A DNA stretch of 64,000 bases from Crocodylus rhombifer (taxonomy: Eukaryota; Chordata; Crocodylia; Crocodylidae). Position 1 is the stretch's first letter; each line of letters begins with the position of its first letter. The DNA lies in NCBI GenBank assembly GCA_038503035.1, contig JAVSML010021635.1:290936-354935 (forward strand). The letters run 5' to 3'. Under the pieces are notes generated by a model. The model made no database searches. It saw only the letters and a program-made list of their open reading frames with translations, and had not been told where the DNA came from. This document shows positions 49,606-62,605 of this stretch, piece after piece. The position numbers and the translations under genes were made by a program.

Positions 49606-52154
49606 TACTAGGGCTACCAGGATAATTCTTGCCAAATCTTCCCCAAATTCTGAGAATGCTTGGGAAGCATTCTTGAAGTAGAAGGACCACGCTATCTTTA
49701 ATGCACTGGGCAGGCATTCTTAACTGTACTTCTTTAGAGCAGAACTTTTGACATTTGTTTTCTCTGGCCAAAAATGACACCATTTGACAAATATATCTTG
49801 GATTACATTGTCACTTATTGGCCAATTCTGCTCGGATTATCTAGACAAAATATAGAATGGCTCCTATTTAAGGCTTAGGAAGATAAAAAGATACAAAGTC
49901 CATTAGAAGCAAGTTGTTATATGTTGATATGATTCTCCATTACCGACTCATCTGTCCAAATATAAGAACCCCTGCAAGGCATGTAGCATTGATATGTGGA
50001 AGGAACCAGAAGTGTTAAATAGCCTCTGGATATTATCTAAGAACTATGCAAGGAATGAATGGTCAGAAACTTTCTAGTCATTTAGCAATGACAGGAGATG
50101 AATTTTCATTTTAATTCAAACATTTTAGTATGAAGTTTCAGACCCATTTCAAATGTATTAATCCATATACATATCCTATTCTACTTTCAATTATACTAAA
50201 TTTTAGGGCTCAATGACATTTTGTAGCAATGAAATTCCTACACATAGTTGTGTCATGTGAAAAAATTTCCTTGATCAAATTCATTTTAATCCCCTTCAGA
50301 AGTACTGAAGGACTCCTTGCACTTGTATTATAAAACTGTTAACAGAAGTGTTCAATCTACCTTCCTTAATTCATTTATTATCATGAATACCTTTACCTTG
50401 CCACTTTTTACTGGTTTCTTCTAATGTAACAAGTCTAAAACGATCAACCCAAATCTGGTTCTACCTATAGAAGGGTCTCTTCTCCCAAAGTTAAAGCAGG
50501 AGTCAGTGAGAAGCAGCAAGAAGTTCTGCAAAGCACTTCATTTGAAGCCATATACAATGAAGGCAATTCTGTGATTCTTGTCTTTCTGCATTCGTACACT
50601 CATTGAGGAGGCAGGAATATTAATTCTGGAAACCTGTAATAACAGGAGCAACCTAGCCTGACCACTTCTTATCTGCTGTGCTGGCTACAGTAGTATGATT
50701 TGGCTTATGCTGAACATTTGCACACCCAGCTGGTGGCAATCCTCTAGCTTCCACACATTCTTTCCCAGAATTGCTCATACTGAGGGATCCAGCATAGCCA
50801 GAGGGCTCTTTTATACATCTACTGTTCTAACAGTGACTATGGACCTATTTTTGGTCATTTTCTTAGAAGCTTGTATCTTGAACAAAATGAAAGAGGACAA
50901 AGGAATTTTTTCTATCCAGGCTACTATCAGCCTGACCCTGGGATCTACTGTCACACTGCTGGGTCTTTGTTTTCCTGATCCCCAAAACAAAGGTTTTCAC
51001 TAGACTGCAAAGGACAAGGAATTTAGATAATATCACTTCCACTGGGTTAAGTTAAACTCTGAACACCTGGAAAGTGATCTTGCAATTCCTGCCTTAATTG
51101 TATCTTTTTTCTTTCCTGCAGTATCTCTCATTTTTTCTATCTTTCTCTTTTTGTCTTTCTAAGTATCCAGCTTAGCTGGCCAAGATGTATCAACTGTTGT
51201 AATACTACTGTAATGTAACTCCTTAAATAGGCCAACATGGATAAAAGTTTATCAGGCTTAGAGTGGTTGATAATATAACATTAAGTTCTTTGATCTCGTA
51301 GCTAGTTTGCAAGCTAAAAAAAGAAAGACAAAGATGCATTTAACCTGTTTCTTTTTCAACCAATTGCAGACATTTTGGTTTAGAAAACTGGACTTAAATA
51401 TCAGCAGCTTAAGACCATATGAATTGACAACCCACCCGAGAACAGGTACTATTTCCATTACTACCACCTATGCCTGCTATGGAGATTTTTCTCTATAAAA
51501 GACTATTCCAACTGAAGGGGAAAAAATAAAAGCAAAAAATTGTAATGAAAGCTTTACTTAACTTTAAATTTAAAACATTTTAAATTTACCCATGTGCATT
51601 TCATAAAAGGTTTTTAGTGGAGTTGTAGCAATAAAGACAAGCCAGCAATAATTTAACTAGCAAGCTTAAATCACACTTTAAAAAGGTTTTAGCATCTCAG
51701 CAAGTATTTTCAATTATCCAGTACCTGCCAGGTCAAGATGTACCAATCATCAACACCAAGACATATAATTACATTTGAAGTAGATATTTTAAAAATAAAA
51801 ACTTTCCACAAAATAGTTTTATGTCCCTTCCCTGATAAGTAAGGTTTCCCACATAAGCTTACATTGCCTTAACTAATTCTGAACCAGTGTTGTAATTAAA
51901 TGTTCAACTATTTACAAAACATCACGGTTGAAACTAGAAGCCTAGTGCAGTAAAATTTTCTTTCAAACTACTCCAGTGCAAAACAGCCCATGTTTCTACA
52001 ATAGCGTCATCATTTTTAATAATATGGGTCATCCCAAATAAATTAAAAACAGTAAAATCTTTTTTTACTTATGTTATGAATACAGACAGACATGCACGTG
52101 CATAGAAATACTGCACTTGCTTTAAAAGAATTACAAACTCCTTGCCAGTATACC
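49606..52154 (-). other. ATG5: ATG5 intron, no recognised feature
   Basis: AT-rich sequence. A frame near 50695-51003 encodes hydrophobic residues but has no splice or homology support. Confidence 0.45.
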
Positions 52155-52250
52155 AGGATGTTACTTGTTTTAAGGATGTATGCAGACAAGGTTCTTTGGG
52201 TAAATCTGATAGCTTTCATTAGACCAACTAAAATAGTTGGAAAAAAAAGA
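52155..52250 (-). mobile_element. short Penelope-like insertion with 13-bp target duplication
   Basis: Contains AAGGTTCTTTGGGTAAATC and CATTAGACCAACTAAAATAG, matching the 3' end of the element at 19915-20349, then an A-rich stretch. The exact 13-mer TTGCCAGTATACC stands on both sides (52142-52154 and 52251-52263). About 30 bases between the left duplication and the element end do not match the other copy. Confidence 0.6.
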
Positions 52251-54660
52251 TTGCCAGTATACCTAAACTTTCATATTCCTAAATATCTGAGATAATATTT
52301 TTTAAGCTGCAACATTTAAAATGATCCCTGGGAGTTTTCTTAACATTCTAATGGGTATCTATCTTTTATATAGTACCTTTCAGTTAATCAAGTGAATTTG
52401 ATCATTTATTGCAAGACAGAACCTTGGACAGATTACTTTTGTTGCTCTGTAAACATACATAAAATATTAATAGAGTAGCCTATTTTTAAATGAGAAGAAT
52501 CAGTTTATCTGCTGGGTTTTATTAATAAAGTCCTTAGAAGAGGAACTTCAAGTATAACTATTGTTATAATTTGAATACATTTGCCTTCAACGTGATAGGA
52601 AACATATACAGACTTTACGGTTACTATTTCATGTAGTGTATCTTTTTCCTATTTAAGAAGGAAAAAACTGATTTGTCATTTTGGTTTCATTATATTATGT
52701 ATATACAATATTGTTCTACACTCCTTAACCAAGTTCCTTAATTTACAAGCAACGTAAAATGGCAAATGGAGATGAGCTATTTGATTAACCTAAGAGAGTC
52801 TGGACAGTTTTGTTCCGTGTCTGACAAATTCTTTAACCTCTGCGAAGTTGATCAGTAAAAATCCAGCTAATTGAATCCATCGATGTGAAAAACCACAGGC
52901 TGAAGTCTGTACTGCATACATCATGCTGAAAGATTTTTGCTTCAGCCATGGCGGTAATAGTCAGTGGGGTCAGGTCAAAGAGGGTTAAACCGAGCCAGGA
53001 TATAGCCAGAGGAATACATCAAACACTGATTTTAAAAGGGCAATTAATCTTAGACAGAAATGCTTCCTGGGGAATGAGATCTCAATCTTAAGAGCAAACT
53101 ACATGATGTAGCAGTAAAAATGTACATATACAAGCTTAGAGAGCTTTCATCCTGTGATCACAAACAGAAGGGCAGTGCTGTTTATCAGAGAAATACAAAC
53201 CCTTTCTAAAATACTTACATTCACTTCTTCCGGGCCTGTATTCATTGAGAAATAAATATCTTAATGAATACATAACAGAGTACTATTCAAGTACCAATAT
53301 CAATCAAATACATTTTATGTGCACACACTGCAAGTACTTTTGCACAGCTACTGCCTTAAAAAAATATATATTTATTCAATTCTGCTACAGTAAAATTGAT
53401 CAATTTTTTTCTGAAAATTCAGGGTAGCACAGACTGAGGGTTACATGGTAGCTGGAGGGCTTCTGGAGATTAAATTATAGCAATGTGAGCACCATTTTTT
53501 TAATTAACTGCTAGGAACTGCTCCATATATCAGATATGAAGGGAATCAAGCAAAGAGGCCATAACTGATATCCTAAGAGTAGAGTTGTTTAAGATAGTTC
53601 AGAAAGTATTTTCTTGCCTCTTAATACCAAAAAATGCAAAGAGGAAACTTATGGCACATACTTGGAAGTGGATGACAAACTAAATTTGAAAAATTAACAT
53701 AATAGATACTTAAGATAATAGATCTAAGCTAAATTCTGGAGATTCAATGACTACGGGGGAATTTAACACTGATAGGAAAAAAATTCTAGTCTTTGCTGAC
53801 AGAAAATGCCCTCCAAAATACAAGAACCACCTGTAAAGAAAAGCTGGAGAATTATTCTGCTAAAATGAAGTTAATCATCTAAACTATAAATAACAGGCAT
53901 GTATACAGTTGGTATATTCAGTTAGAAAACTCTGTTAGATCCTAGCTGAAAACAGTGAGGCTTAATATCAGGTCTTGAGAATGGATTACTCTATTTAATG
54001 GTTCTTTCTGGTGAAGATGCTATTACCAATGTTCTGCTCACCACTCCACTTAAGCTCTTCTGTTTTTCCAGGTCTCTCCTTTTTGATCTCCTACCGTGAG
54101 CTGCTTAATTCCAATGAGCTCATGAGATATGCAGAATGTAAATGTACAGAAGTGAGAACACCAGGGAAAAGAAGAAGTTAAAGGGTACACATGAGGACCA
54201 AAACCATGAGCCACATTATAATATCTAGATTTTCTAGCCTGGCACATACAGACCTGTATCTGACTCTTTGTTTGGATCACAGTCCCAACATCCATCTGTG
54301 GGCTTTAACAACCTGGTTGAGAAGTCCACTTTCCAGAAGTCTTACTGAGCAAACTGAAGCCTTCCACAGCCTGCAGCTGCTTTAGTATGGTCCTCTCCAA
54401 CTTCTATTGCCAACTTCAGCCTGCCAGGTGGCACTTTTTTTCCTTTTTTTATAGTAAAGGAATCAATACAAGTATTCACGGTGTGCATGTGTGCAGATGT
54501 GTACATGCACACAAGTAATATTTTCAGAGGCTACCAGTATTCTTGACTTTGAAGAGCACAGGTATGTGGGGAACTGGGGAAGCATGAATGTTTTTGATTG
54601 TAATATATCTTCAATGCCTCATCACCATCTAGATTGCTGTTTGTGATCCCATTAGGGATC
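52251..54660 (-). other. ATG5: ATG5 intron, no recognised gene
   Basis: AT-rich, unique-looking. The part 52780-53120 is less AT-rich and of mixed composition; see findings. No exon could be supported. Confidence 0.45.
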
Positions 54661-54663
54661 ACA

Positions 54664-54800
54664 ACTGAGTGGCTAAGAAGGTGAGGAGACCTCGGTTCTA
54701 TTCTAGGTTCTGCCCATTGGGACTATATAGCATCCCACACAAGTCATATCACCTCACTGTTCTTCCATTTTCTCCATTCTGCGTTGGTTAATCCTGCCTA
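54664..54800 (+). mobile_element. MIR SINE fragment
   Basis: Phrases in MIR order: GGAGACCTCGGTTCTATTC, then CACAAGTCATATCACCTCACTG and TTCTTCCATTTTCTCCATTC. Plus strand, well diverged. Confidence 0.6.
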
Positions 54801-55410
54801 TTTAAACTACAGGCTCTTTTGTGACATGAATCTGCTTGTCCAATGCAAATGTAATTGGGGTTCCAATGTTCTCTGGGACTTGTAAACAGCACTATACTAC
54901 ACAAGTTAGAGCTGGCCTTGAAATACTGACAAAACAAATATTCTTTGGAATTTGTCAAAGTAAAAAGTTTCTGCTACAATTATTTGATTTTTAGGTAGAT
55001 CCCACAGAAACCTGCATTCCAGGTGCAGATTTCTGACAAACTTACCTTGTTTCCTGATAATTATCCTGACCAGCTCCTTGACAGCCCAGACATTCAGGTC
55101 CACAGCAGGAAGATGGTCCTAAGGCCAAAATCAGGTTGGTACACTTCCTGTGGTTGACCACCAACCTCACTGCTCCGTGACCAAAACTGCTTCTTTTGTA
55201 GAGGATCTCAAAAGTTTGGGTGTTGTTCCAAATTGGAACAAAAACAATTTCTGAAATAGCGAAATCCTCCACAAAAACAAAAATACCTTTCTCCACACTA
55301 CTCTAATAATATTAGTAAGTTTAGTAAATCTTGTTGAGCCTAAATAAAGTCACTCATTTTCTAACAAATCTAAAATATAACTAAAATATAAGTCTGGCCA
55401 TAACAAATAA

Positions 55411-56615
55411 CAGATAACCTGGTTGCCTTTTATGATCAGGTCACAAAATCCTTGGACGCAGGTGTCGCAGTGGATGTAATCTTTCTGGACTTTAGGAAGG
55501 CCTTTGACACTGTCTCTCACCCCATTCTTATTAAAAAATTAGGCAACTTGGCACTGATACCTACACAGTCGGATGGATCACAAATTGGCTAGAGGGCCGC
55601 ACCCAGAGAGTGGTGGTGGATAGGTTGTTTTCAACCTGGAGGGATGTGGACAGTGGAGTTCCCCAGGGCTCGGTCCTCAGGTCCATACTGTTCAACTTCT
55701 TTATCAGTGACTTGGACGAGGGGGTGAAAAGCACCTTGTTCAAATTTGTGGAAGACACTAAGATGTGGGGAGAGGTGGGCACACTGGAAGGGAGGGAAAG
55801 GCTACAACTAGATCTGGACAGGTTACAGGGGTGGGCGGATGAGAATAGGATGGGATTCAATACTGACAAGTCCAGGGTACTGCACCTAGGGAGAAAGAAC
55901 CAGCAACATACCTACAGGCTGGGGAACTCCCTTCTCGTCAGTACAGGGGCAGAAAGGGATCTTGGAGTCATTATTGATTCCAAGATGAACATGGGTCACC
56001 AATGTGAGGACGTGGTCAGTAAGGCTAACCGCACCTTGTCATTCATCCACAGATGCATCACTAGCAGGTCCAAGGAGGTGATCCTTCCCCTCTGTGCAAC
56101 ATTGGTCAGGCTACAGTTGGAGTATTGCATCCCACTCTGGGTGCTGCACTTCAGGAAGGATGTGGACAGCATTGAGAGGGTCCAAAGGAGGGCCACTTGC
56201 ATGGTCAAGGGGCAGCAGGGCAGGCCCTACGAGGAGAGGCTACGGGACCTGAACCTGTTCAACCTCCACAAGAGAAGGCTGAGAGGGGATCTGGTGGCCA
56301 TCTATAAGCTTACCGGGGGGACCAGCGGGGAATGGGAGAGTCCCTGTTCCCCTGAGCACTACTGGGAGTAACAAGGAATAATGGCCACAAGTTGATTGAG
56401 AGTAGGTTCAGGCTAGTCATCAGGAGGCAGTACTTCATAGTCAGGGTGGCTAGGATCTGGAACCAACTTCATGCTCCTACCCTGTGTGTCTTTCAAAAGG
56501 AGGCTAGATAATCACGTAGCCAGGGTCATTTGACCCCAGCATTTCTTCCTCCCCATGGCAGCGGGTCGGACTTGATGATCTGTCCCTTCCAACCCTATCA
56601 ACTATGAAACTATAA
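55411..56615 (+). mobile_element. CR1 LINE fragment (RT and 3' UTR), plus strand
   Basis: Begins in the RT ([18 protein letters not shown] region), with a frame continuing through SGVPQGSVLRSILFNFFIS (about 55656), the catalytic box read as F-V-E-D (55745-55756, first Asp changed to Glu), LGVIIDSKMNMG (about 55963) and [18 protein letters not shown] (about 56255). The 3' tail near 56600 is ACTATGAAACTATAATAAA, the same tail type as the small nested CR1 at 3887-4011. 5'-truncated, with frameshifts near 55550 and 56320. Confidence 0.93.
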
Positions 56616-57020
56616 TAAAACTAATTATAAAACCACCGCTGGTAGTATAGTTTCACTTAGGGGGTCAAACAAATGTCCTAAAGCTTATAAGGTGGACTAG
56701 AATGACCTTTGTGGTATATGTCTCCTATTCACAACTCCTCATGGTCTTGCATGTGCCCATACACAGAAGTTTCTGTATTTCTAAATTCCATAGAAAAAGC
56801 AACACTACTTTTGTTGACTGTCAGCAAACTGCTGGGTGGAAGAGGAGAGGTCAGGATAGGAAATGTGATTCACTCCCAAGCCTGACTCAATGACCTGCCA
56901 CCAACAGAAACTGAGTAAGGCTTCACAGATTCACCGGAATCCTAATATGCCTACTTCAGCAAAACTGACCCCAAGATTGCAAAGAAGTGTAACGTGGACT
57001 CAGAAGTCTGCTATTGTAGT

Positions 57021-57662
57021 CATGAGTGGATCTAGGATTTTGGAAAAGGGGGTGCAGAAACAGCAAGCTATGCTGCATGGGTGGCTGCACCCTGACTTCC
57101 AACCCAATCCTCATCCTCTGGTGGGCAGTCTGAACCACAGAAGTGAGGGATATTTTTTTAAGTCCCTTAAGAAGGTAAAATCTTCCTTCACCATTCCTGC
57201 TCAGCCACAATGTTCCCTTCCCTCCCCACCCAACACTGCTGCTGTCCTCAGTTGATGGAGAAGGGGGTGGGGGGAGGGGGAGGGAGAGAGAGAGAGAGAG
57301 CCCCATTCCATTCCAGCCAGGCTGCATGTGGAACCAGTCTTGGCAACAGACAGCAGCAGCAGTGGATTGGTTCCCTTCCTCTGGGCCTGCTTCTGGGCCG
57401 CGGGGGAGAAGGAACCTGCTTGCTGCTGCCACAATCCTAGTCTGAGCCCAGACAGATCAGGCAGGAGTATCTCAGTTGTTCCCCACCCCCTCTCCTGCCC
57501 TAATAGGACAGCCAGAGGCAGCAGTAGCAGTGGGCTAGGACAGTGGAGCAGGGAGGGGAATAAAGGAGGGGAGGGGGTGTACTGCTGAATGCAAGGAGAA
57601 AGGAGGGGGATTCTTATTCCTCAACAGATGCTCCCACAGCACCCACCCTAGATCCACCCCTG
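57021..57662. mobile_element. hAT element with target duplication
   Basis: Ends CATGAGTGGATCTAGG (57021) and, reverse-complemented on the right, CAGGGGTGGATCTAGG (57662) differ at two positions. Octamers ATTGTAGT (57013-57020) and GTTGTAGT (57663-57670) match at 7 of 8. A GA run (57284-57300) lies inside. No transposase frame. Confidence 0.82.
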
Positions 57663-58060
57663 GTTGTAGTGGGGTTGTTAAGGTTCACAGTAAGAAGGGA
57701 TCCTACAGATCCAGCCCCAGGCTTTGGAGGGAAGGTTCAATGAACATTCCAAATCTCACTGAAGTCTGGTCTGGCATTCAGGAAAATTTCTAAGCCATCC
57801 TTGAAAGACTCTCAAATACTGTATGATAAAGTGCCCTTTGATGATCCTTCTAAGTCTTGTGGGCCACCATTCTCTCTGAGTTTACTGGAGAGACCCTCAA
57901 CAAGCCTTCTGAAATGTAAAAATTGGCATGCACTTGCCAGTCTTATAGGTTAGCCAGGACATCCATACATTTATCTGTATGCACCTATGCTATAAGAGCC
58001 ATGCTCCCTTCTGAAGTATACAAACAGGTTTTATTACCAAGGCAATTCAGAAAGTCATAG

Positions 58061-60650
58061 TAGATTCATAGATGTTAGGGTCAGAAGGGATCTCAGTAGG
58101 TCATCGACTCCGACTCCCTGCCCAGGGCAGACAACCCCAGCTAGATGCTTGTCTAGTCTCCTCTTGAACACCCCCAAGGTAGGGGAGAGCACCACCTCCC
58201 TTGGAAGCCCATTCCGCATTCTGGCAACCCTTACTGTGAAGAAGTTCTTTCTAATGTCCAACTTAAATCTGCTCTCCATCAATTTGTGGCCACTGTTCCT
58301 AGTTACTCCAGGGGGTGCCCTAGTAAATAGAGCACCTCCTATTCCCTGCTGCCCTCCCCTGATGAATTTATAGGCAGCCACAAGATCACCTCTAAGCCTT
58401 CTGTTGCAAAGGCTGAAGAGATCTAGGTCTCTCAGTCTCTCCTAATAGGGCCTTGCCTACGGGCCTCTGGCCATATGAGTGGCCTTCCTCTGAACCCTCC
58501 CAAGATTCTCCACATCCCTCTTGAAGTACGGCACCCAAAACTGGACGTGATAATCCAACTGCAGCCTGACCAATGCCATGGAGAGGAAGCATCACTTCCT
58601 TGACCTGTTCATCATGCATGCTAAAGTGCGGATAGCCTTGTTGATCACTTTGTCACACTGACGACTCATGTTCATCTTGGAGTCAACTATGTCTCCAAGG
58701 TCCCTTTCTGATCTAGAAGGTCATCCTCCAGCCTATAAGTGTGTTGGTGGTTCTTTTTGCCCAGGTGCAGCACTTTACACTTATCTTTGTTGAACTGAAT
58801 CCTATTTCGTTCTACCCATTTGTCCAACCTGTCCAGATCTGCCTAGATACGTTCCCTACTCTACCATAATTTGGTATTTTCTGCAAACTTGGACAGGGTG
58901 CTCTCTACGCCCTTGTCCAAATCACTGATTAAGACATTGAACAGCACTGGCCCAAGGACCAAGCCCTGTGGGACTCCACTGCCCACATCTTTCCAGGTCG
59001 ATATTGACCCATCCCCCACCACTCTCTGGGTGCGACCCCTAAGCCAATTTACACCCACCAGACCATGCAATCATATGCAATCACAGCCTGTCAGTTTATT
59101 TACGAGAATGGAATGCAATACCATATCAAAGGCCTTCTTAAAGTCTAGGGAGATGACATCTACCTTGACTCCAGCATCTAAGCATTTTGTGACCTGGCCA
59201 TAAAAAGAAACAAGGTAAGTCAGGCAGATTTACCTGCAGTGAGCCCATGCTGATTTCCTTTCAGCATTATTTACCCTGCAGGGCTCCCACAAATATGATC
59301 CTCAATGATTTTTTCCAGAGTCTGCCCAAGGACAGAGGTGAGACTAACTGGCCTGTAGTTTCCTGGTACATCCCTCCTCCCCTTCTGGAAAACAGGGACC
59401 ACCACACTGGCCCTTTTCCAGTCCTCTGGGACCTGACCAGAACACCATGAGTGCTCCAACAGCTGTGCCAGCTCTCTGCTATGACACTGGCCAATTCCTT
59501 CAGCACCCTTGGATGACATTCATCCGGACCTGCTGATTTGGACACATCCAGCCCCTCAAAGTGCCCCTTCACTAAGTCTGCGCTAACAGTTGGTGGGCTG
59601 GTGTCCCTCCTGTGTCTATCTGTGATCCAACTGGGAGATTTGTCTTGGTCTGTGTCTAGGAATACAGATGCAAATAACTCACTGAAGAGTTCAGCTTTGT
59701 TCCCACTCTCTGTCACCAATTGCCCTAGTTTGTCCTGTAGGGGTCCTATGCTATTCTGCGCCTTCCGTTTGCTCCCTATATACCTGAAGGACTTTTTGTT
59801 GTCCTTAATTTTTGTCGCTGGCCTACGTTCGAATCCTGCTTTGGCCTTCCAAACCGATTACCTGCAAGTGCAAGCCAGGGAGGTATACTCCTCCTTGGTA
59901 GCTACCCCGTTTCCACAGCCTGTATACCTCTTTCTTTGCCCCTAGGCTTTCCTGGACTTCCCTGTTCAGCCAAGAGGGCTTCTTGGCCCCTTTGCCCCCT
60001 TATGCACAATGGGATTTGTCTCTGCACCCGTAGGATTGCTCCTTTGAGGAACGACCACCCTTCCTGAGCCCTCATTTCGCCAGTGCTCTTGAGCTTTAAC
60101 GCCTCACTAACTAATCTCCTGAGCACACTGAAGTTAGACTTTCTGAAGTCTAGCACTTCAGCCCTGCTGGTTAGTTTACCCACCCTTTGCCGGATAGTGA
60201 ATTCAATCAGTCAATGGTCACTACCCCCTAGGTTACCTTCTACCTGTAGATTCCCCACCAGGTCATCCCCTGTAGCTAACACCAAGCCCAGCAAGGCATT
60301 TTCCCTAGTGGGATCATATACTTCCTGTGTTAGGTGGAGGTCCTGTATGCAAGTTAAGAACCTATGTGAGCGGTTAGATTTGGCTGACTGTTCCTCCCAG
60401 CAGATGTCAGGGTAGTTTAGGTCACTCATGACAACCATAATCTCTCAACCATACAGCCTCTGAGAGCTGTCTGGAGAATACCAGGTCTAGCTCATCCTCC
60501 TGGTGTGGCAATCTATAGTAGAACCTCACTACTAAGTCCCTTTCTCCCCAACCCCCTTGTATCCTGACCCACAGTACCTTGGTTTGGCCCTCCTCTAATC
60601 CCAAGTCAGGAAGGAAGGGAGAGTGCACCCTGTTCTAAATCTCTTTTTGC
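58061..60650 (-). mobile_element. CR1 LINE, 2.6 kb, endonuclease to 3' UTR, minus strand
   Basis: Minus strand. Endonuclease pieces come first: VVMSDLNYPDICWEEQSAKS (about 60437-60380, N where the motif has GDF) and FYYRLPHQEDELDL (about 60530). Then the linker (VLDFRKSNFSVLRRLVSEAL, about 60155-60095), the RT (DVSKSAGPDECHPRVLKEL, about 59550-59490; [15 protein letters not shown], about 59000-58960; catalytic box F-A-E-N near 58873-58890 in place of F-A-D-D) and the C-terminus (LMESRFKLDIRKNFFTVRVA, about 58285-58225). The tail at 58061 is of the ATTCATAGATGTTAGGG type. Many frameshifts and stops. Confidence 0.93.
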
Positions 60651-61976
60651 TCCTCAGTTCTACATCAGAGTATTTCAGATCATTTAAAAACTGAAAGAAC
60701 TACCAATACAAGAAAAAATTAATGTGAAGTTAAGGTTGCAGCCACCCATCAGTGGTAAAAGTGCACTTCATCTTTTAAGAATGGTAGTTTAAAAATATGT
60801 ATATTGTATATTAGAAACCATTAAATACAGTGTGCAAAATGTAACAAACAATGTAATCCTTTGGAAGTATAAGCATTCATAATTAATGTAGTCAAACTAC
60901 CCTGGTTTTATTCCTATAGAGATGGCAGCCCACTATTTTCTCCTTCTTTGCAAGTTAACAATTGTGTTCTATTACTCAGAACCAGAACACCAACAAGTTA
61001 TCTATGTAAAATAGCATATATAAATATCTCATATAGGGGAGAACAATTGCATAAAAAGAGCAAAAGTTTAAAAAGACAAATCAATACTTCTTTACTAAAA
61101 CTCTTATGAAACAAATTCTAGAATCAACGGTGCAGAAGGAATATTTTTAGTATTCTATATCTAAAAAATAGAAACAAAATTATTTTGTTTCTTTTAGAGA
61201 AAGCCAAATTAACTTTGCTAACCCTTTGAAACCCCTTTAAAGGGCTGTCCTGAGTGGGAATTTCTTCTTGACAGTTCTATAACTAAATATATTTCCTATA
61301 AGGAACAATTTTAGATGACTGATGTAAATGAGGGAATGAATAAGGAGAAGCAAATTTTCTTTAAATTGAAAAAAAGTCACCATGTCAATTTCTTATGTTC
61401 ATGATTTGGAATTTCTTCCTTATAACACTGGAAATGCAAGCATTTGCACAGTTAATAATTTATTAGTTATTTCTGGAATTTGGTACAGACAACTTAATTC
61501 ATGTAATTGCCTTAAAATGACTGCACCATGAAGAGAAGCAAGTGACAAGGGGTAACTTGCGGGAATTTCTCACCCTTTTCTGTAATCTTGCTGTCTTACT
61601 AACAGAAATGATTCTTTTAAAACAACTGATCATTTCCTTCTCTGTGCTAAAAGACAAAATGCCTTTGGACTTCAAGTAGCAAGATTACCTTAGTAGGTAT
61701 CTGGCCATTTTTAGTGGAAAGGAAAGAAAGGAGAGCACTTTAAAGACGAGCAGTAACAGGTTATCAGCCAAGTGATATTTTTATTTTAAATATTCAACTT
61801 CTTGCCACACATCCATGCCTAGCAATAGGACACACAAACATACAACTTTCAACAGAGAATCTATCCTTGAAATTTCAGATTGACTTTTGAAGTTTGTTAT
61901 AAACAAAATATGAATGAGGTACTAAAAACACATTTTGTAAAAAATATAATTTCATATTACATCAGTCCTGAAGTTC
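60651..61976 (-). other. ATG5: ATG5 intron, no recognised feature
   Basis: AT-rich sequence without repeat termini or exons that I can support. Confidence 0.45.
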
Positions 61977-62605
61977 ATAGAATCATAAGGAAGTAGCTGG
62001 AAGAGAACTCACAAGGTCATTTAGTCCAGCTCCCTGGCTCGAGGCAGGATCATCCTTGACTAAACCATCCCACTCAAGCGCCTACTCTTGAAAAGATACA
62101 GGGATGAAGATTCCACAACAACTTTAGGTAGCCTGTTCCAATGCTTGACCACTTTCACAGTGAGAAAGTTTCTGTTAATCTCCAACCTAAATTTGCTCTA
62201 ATGAAGCCTGAGACTGTTGCTCTAACTCCTGTTCCCTATGGCCATCCTCTCTATAATCAACCTTCAGCTATTTAAAGACTGTTACAAAATCTCCATCAGT
62301 CTTCTCTTCTCCAGACTAAATAACCCTAGGTTCTTGAAGTCTTTCCTCACAAGCCTTTGCCACCCAAGCTCCTAATCATTTCTGTTGCTCTGCACTTGAC
62401 TCTTTCCAATCTGACCACATTGTTATTTAAATCTGGGACCAAAAACTGGACACAGTACTTTGAAGTACACAGTGTTAAACAAAGTGGAAAAATCACTCCC
62501 CTTGATTTGCAGTTGACACTCCTGTTAATACAATCCAGCATGCTCTTGTTTTTTTGTAACACACATTGTTGGGTTATATTCAGCTTAGAGTCTGTTCAAC
62601 AGACC
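61977..62605 (-). mobile_element. old CR1 LINE 3' part, minus strand
   Basis: Starts with the tail TTCATAGAATCATAAGGAAG and continues with antisense of the UTR and ORF2 C-terminus (frame VRLERVKCRATEMIRSLGG, about 62410-62355). It is a bird-type CR1 rather than the subfamily of copies A and B. Continues, after a GC-rich interruption, at 62829. Confidence 0.8.

Noticed and set aside
50695..51003. 102-codon plus-strand frame with hydrophobic residues
   Set aside because: Opposite strand within an intron, no acceptor or donor, no family resemblance.
53161..53260. Minus-strand ATG5 internal exon suggested by a GTAAGTA donor-like site near 53215
   Set aside because: The preceding acceptor would leave an exon of about 17 bases, and the translation has no likeness to ATG5.
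54906..55296. Minus-strand frames with protein-like composition
   Set aside because: Two overlapping frames, no splice sites or recognised domain, no repeat match; probably chance.
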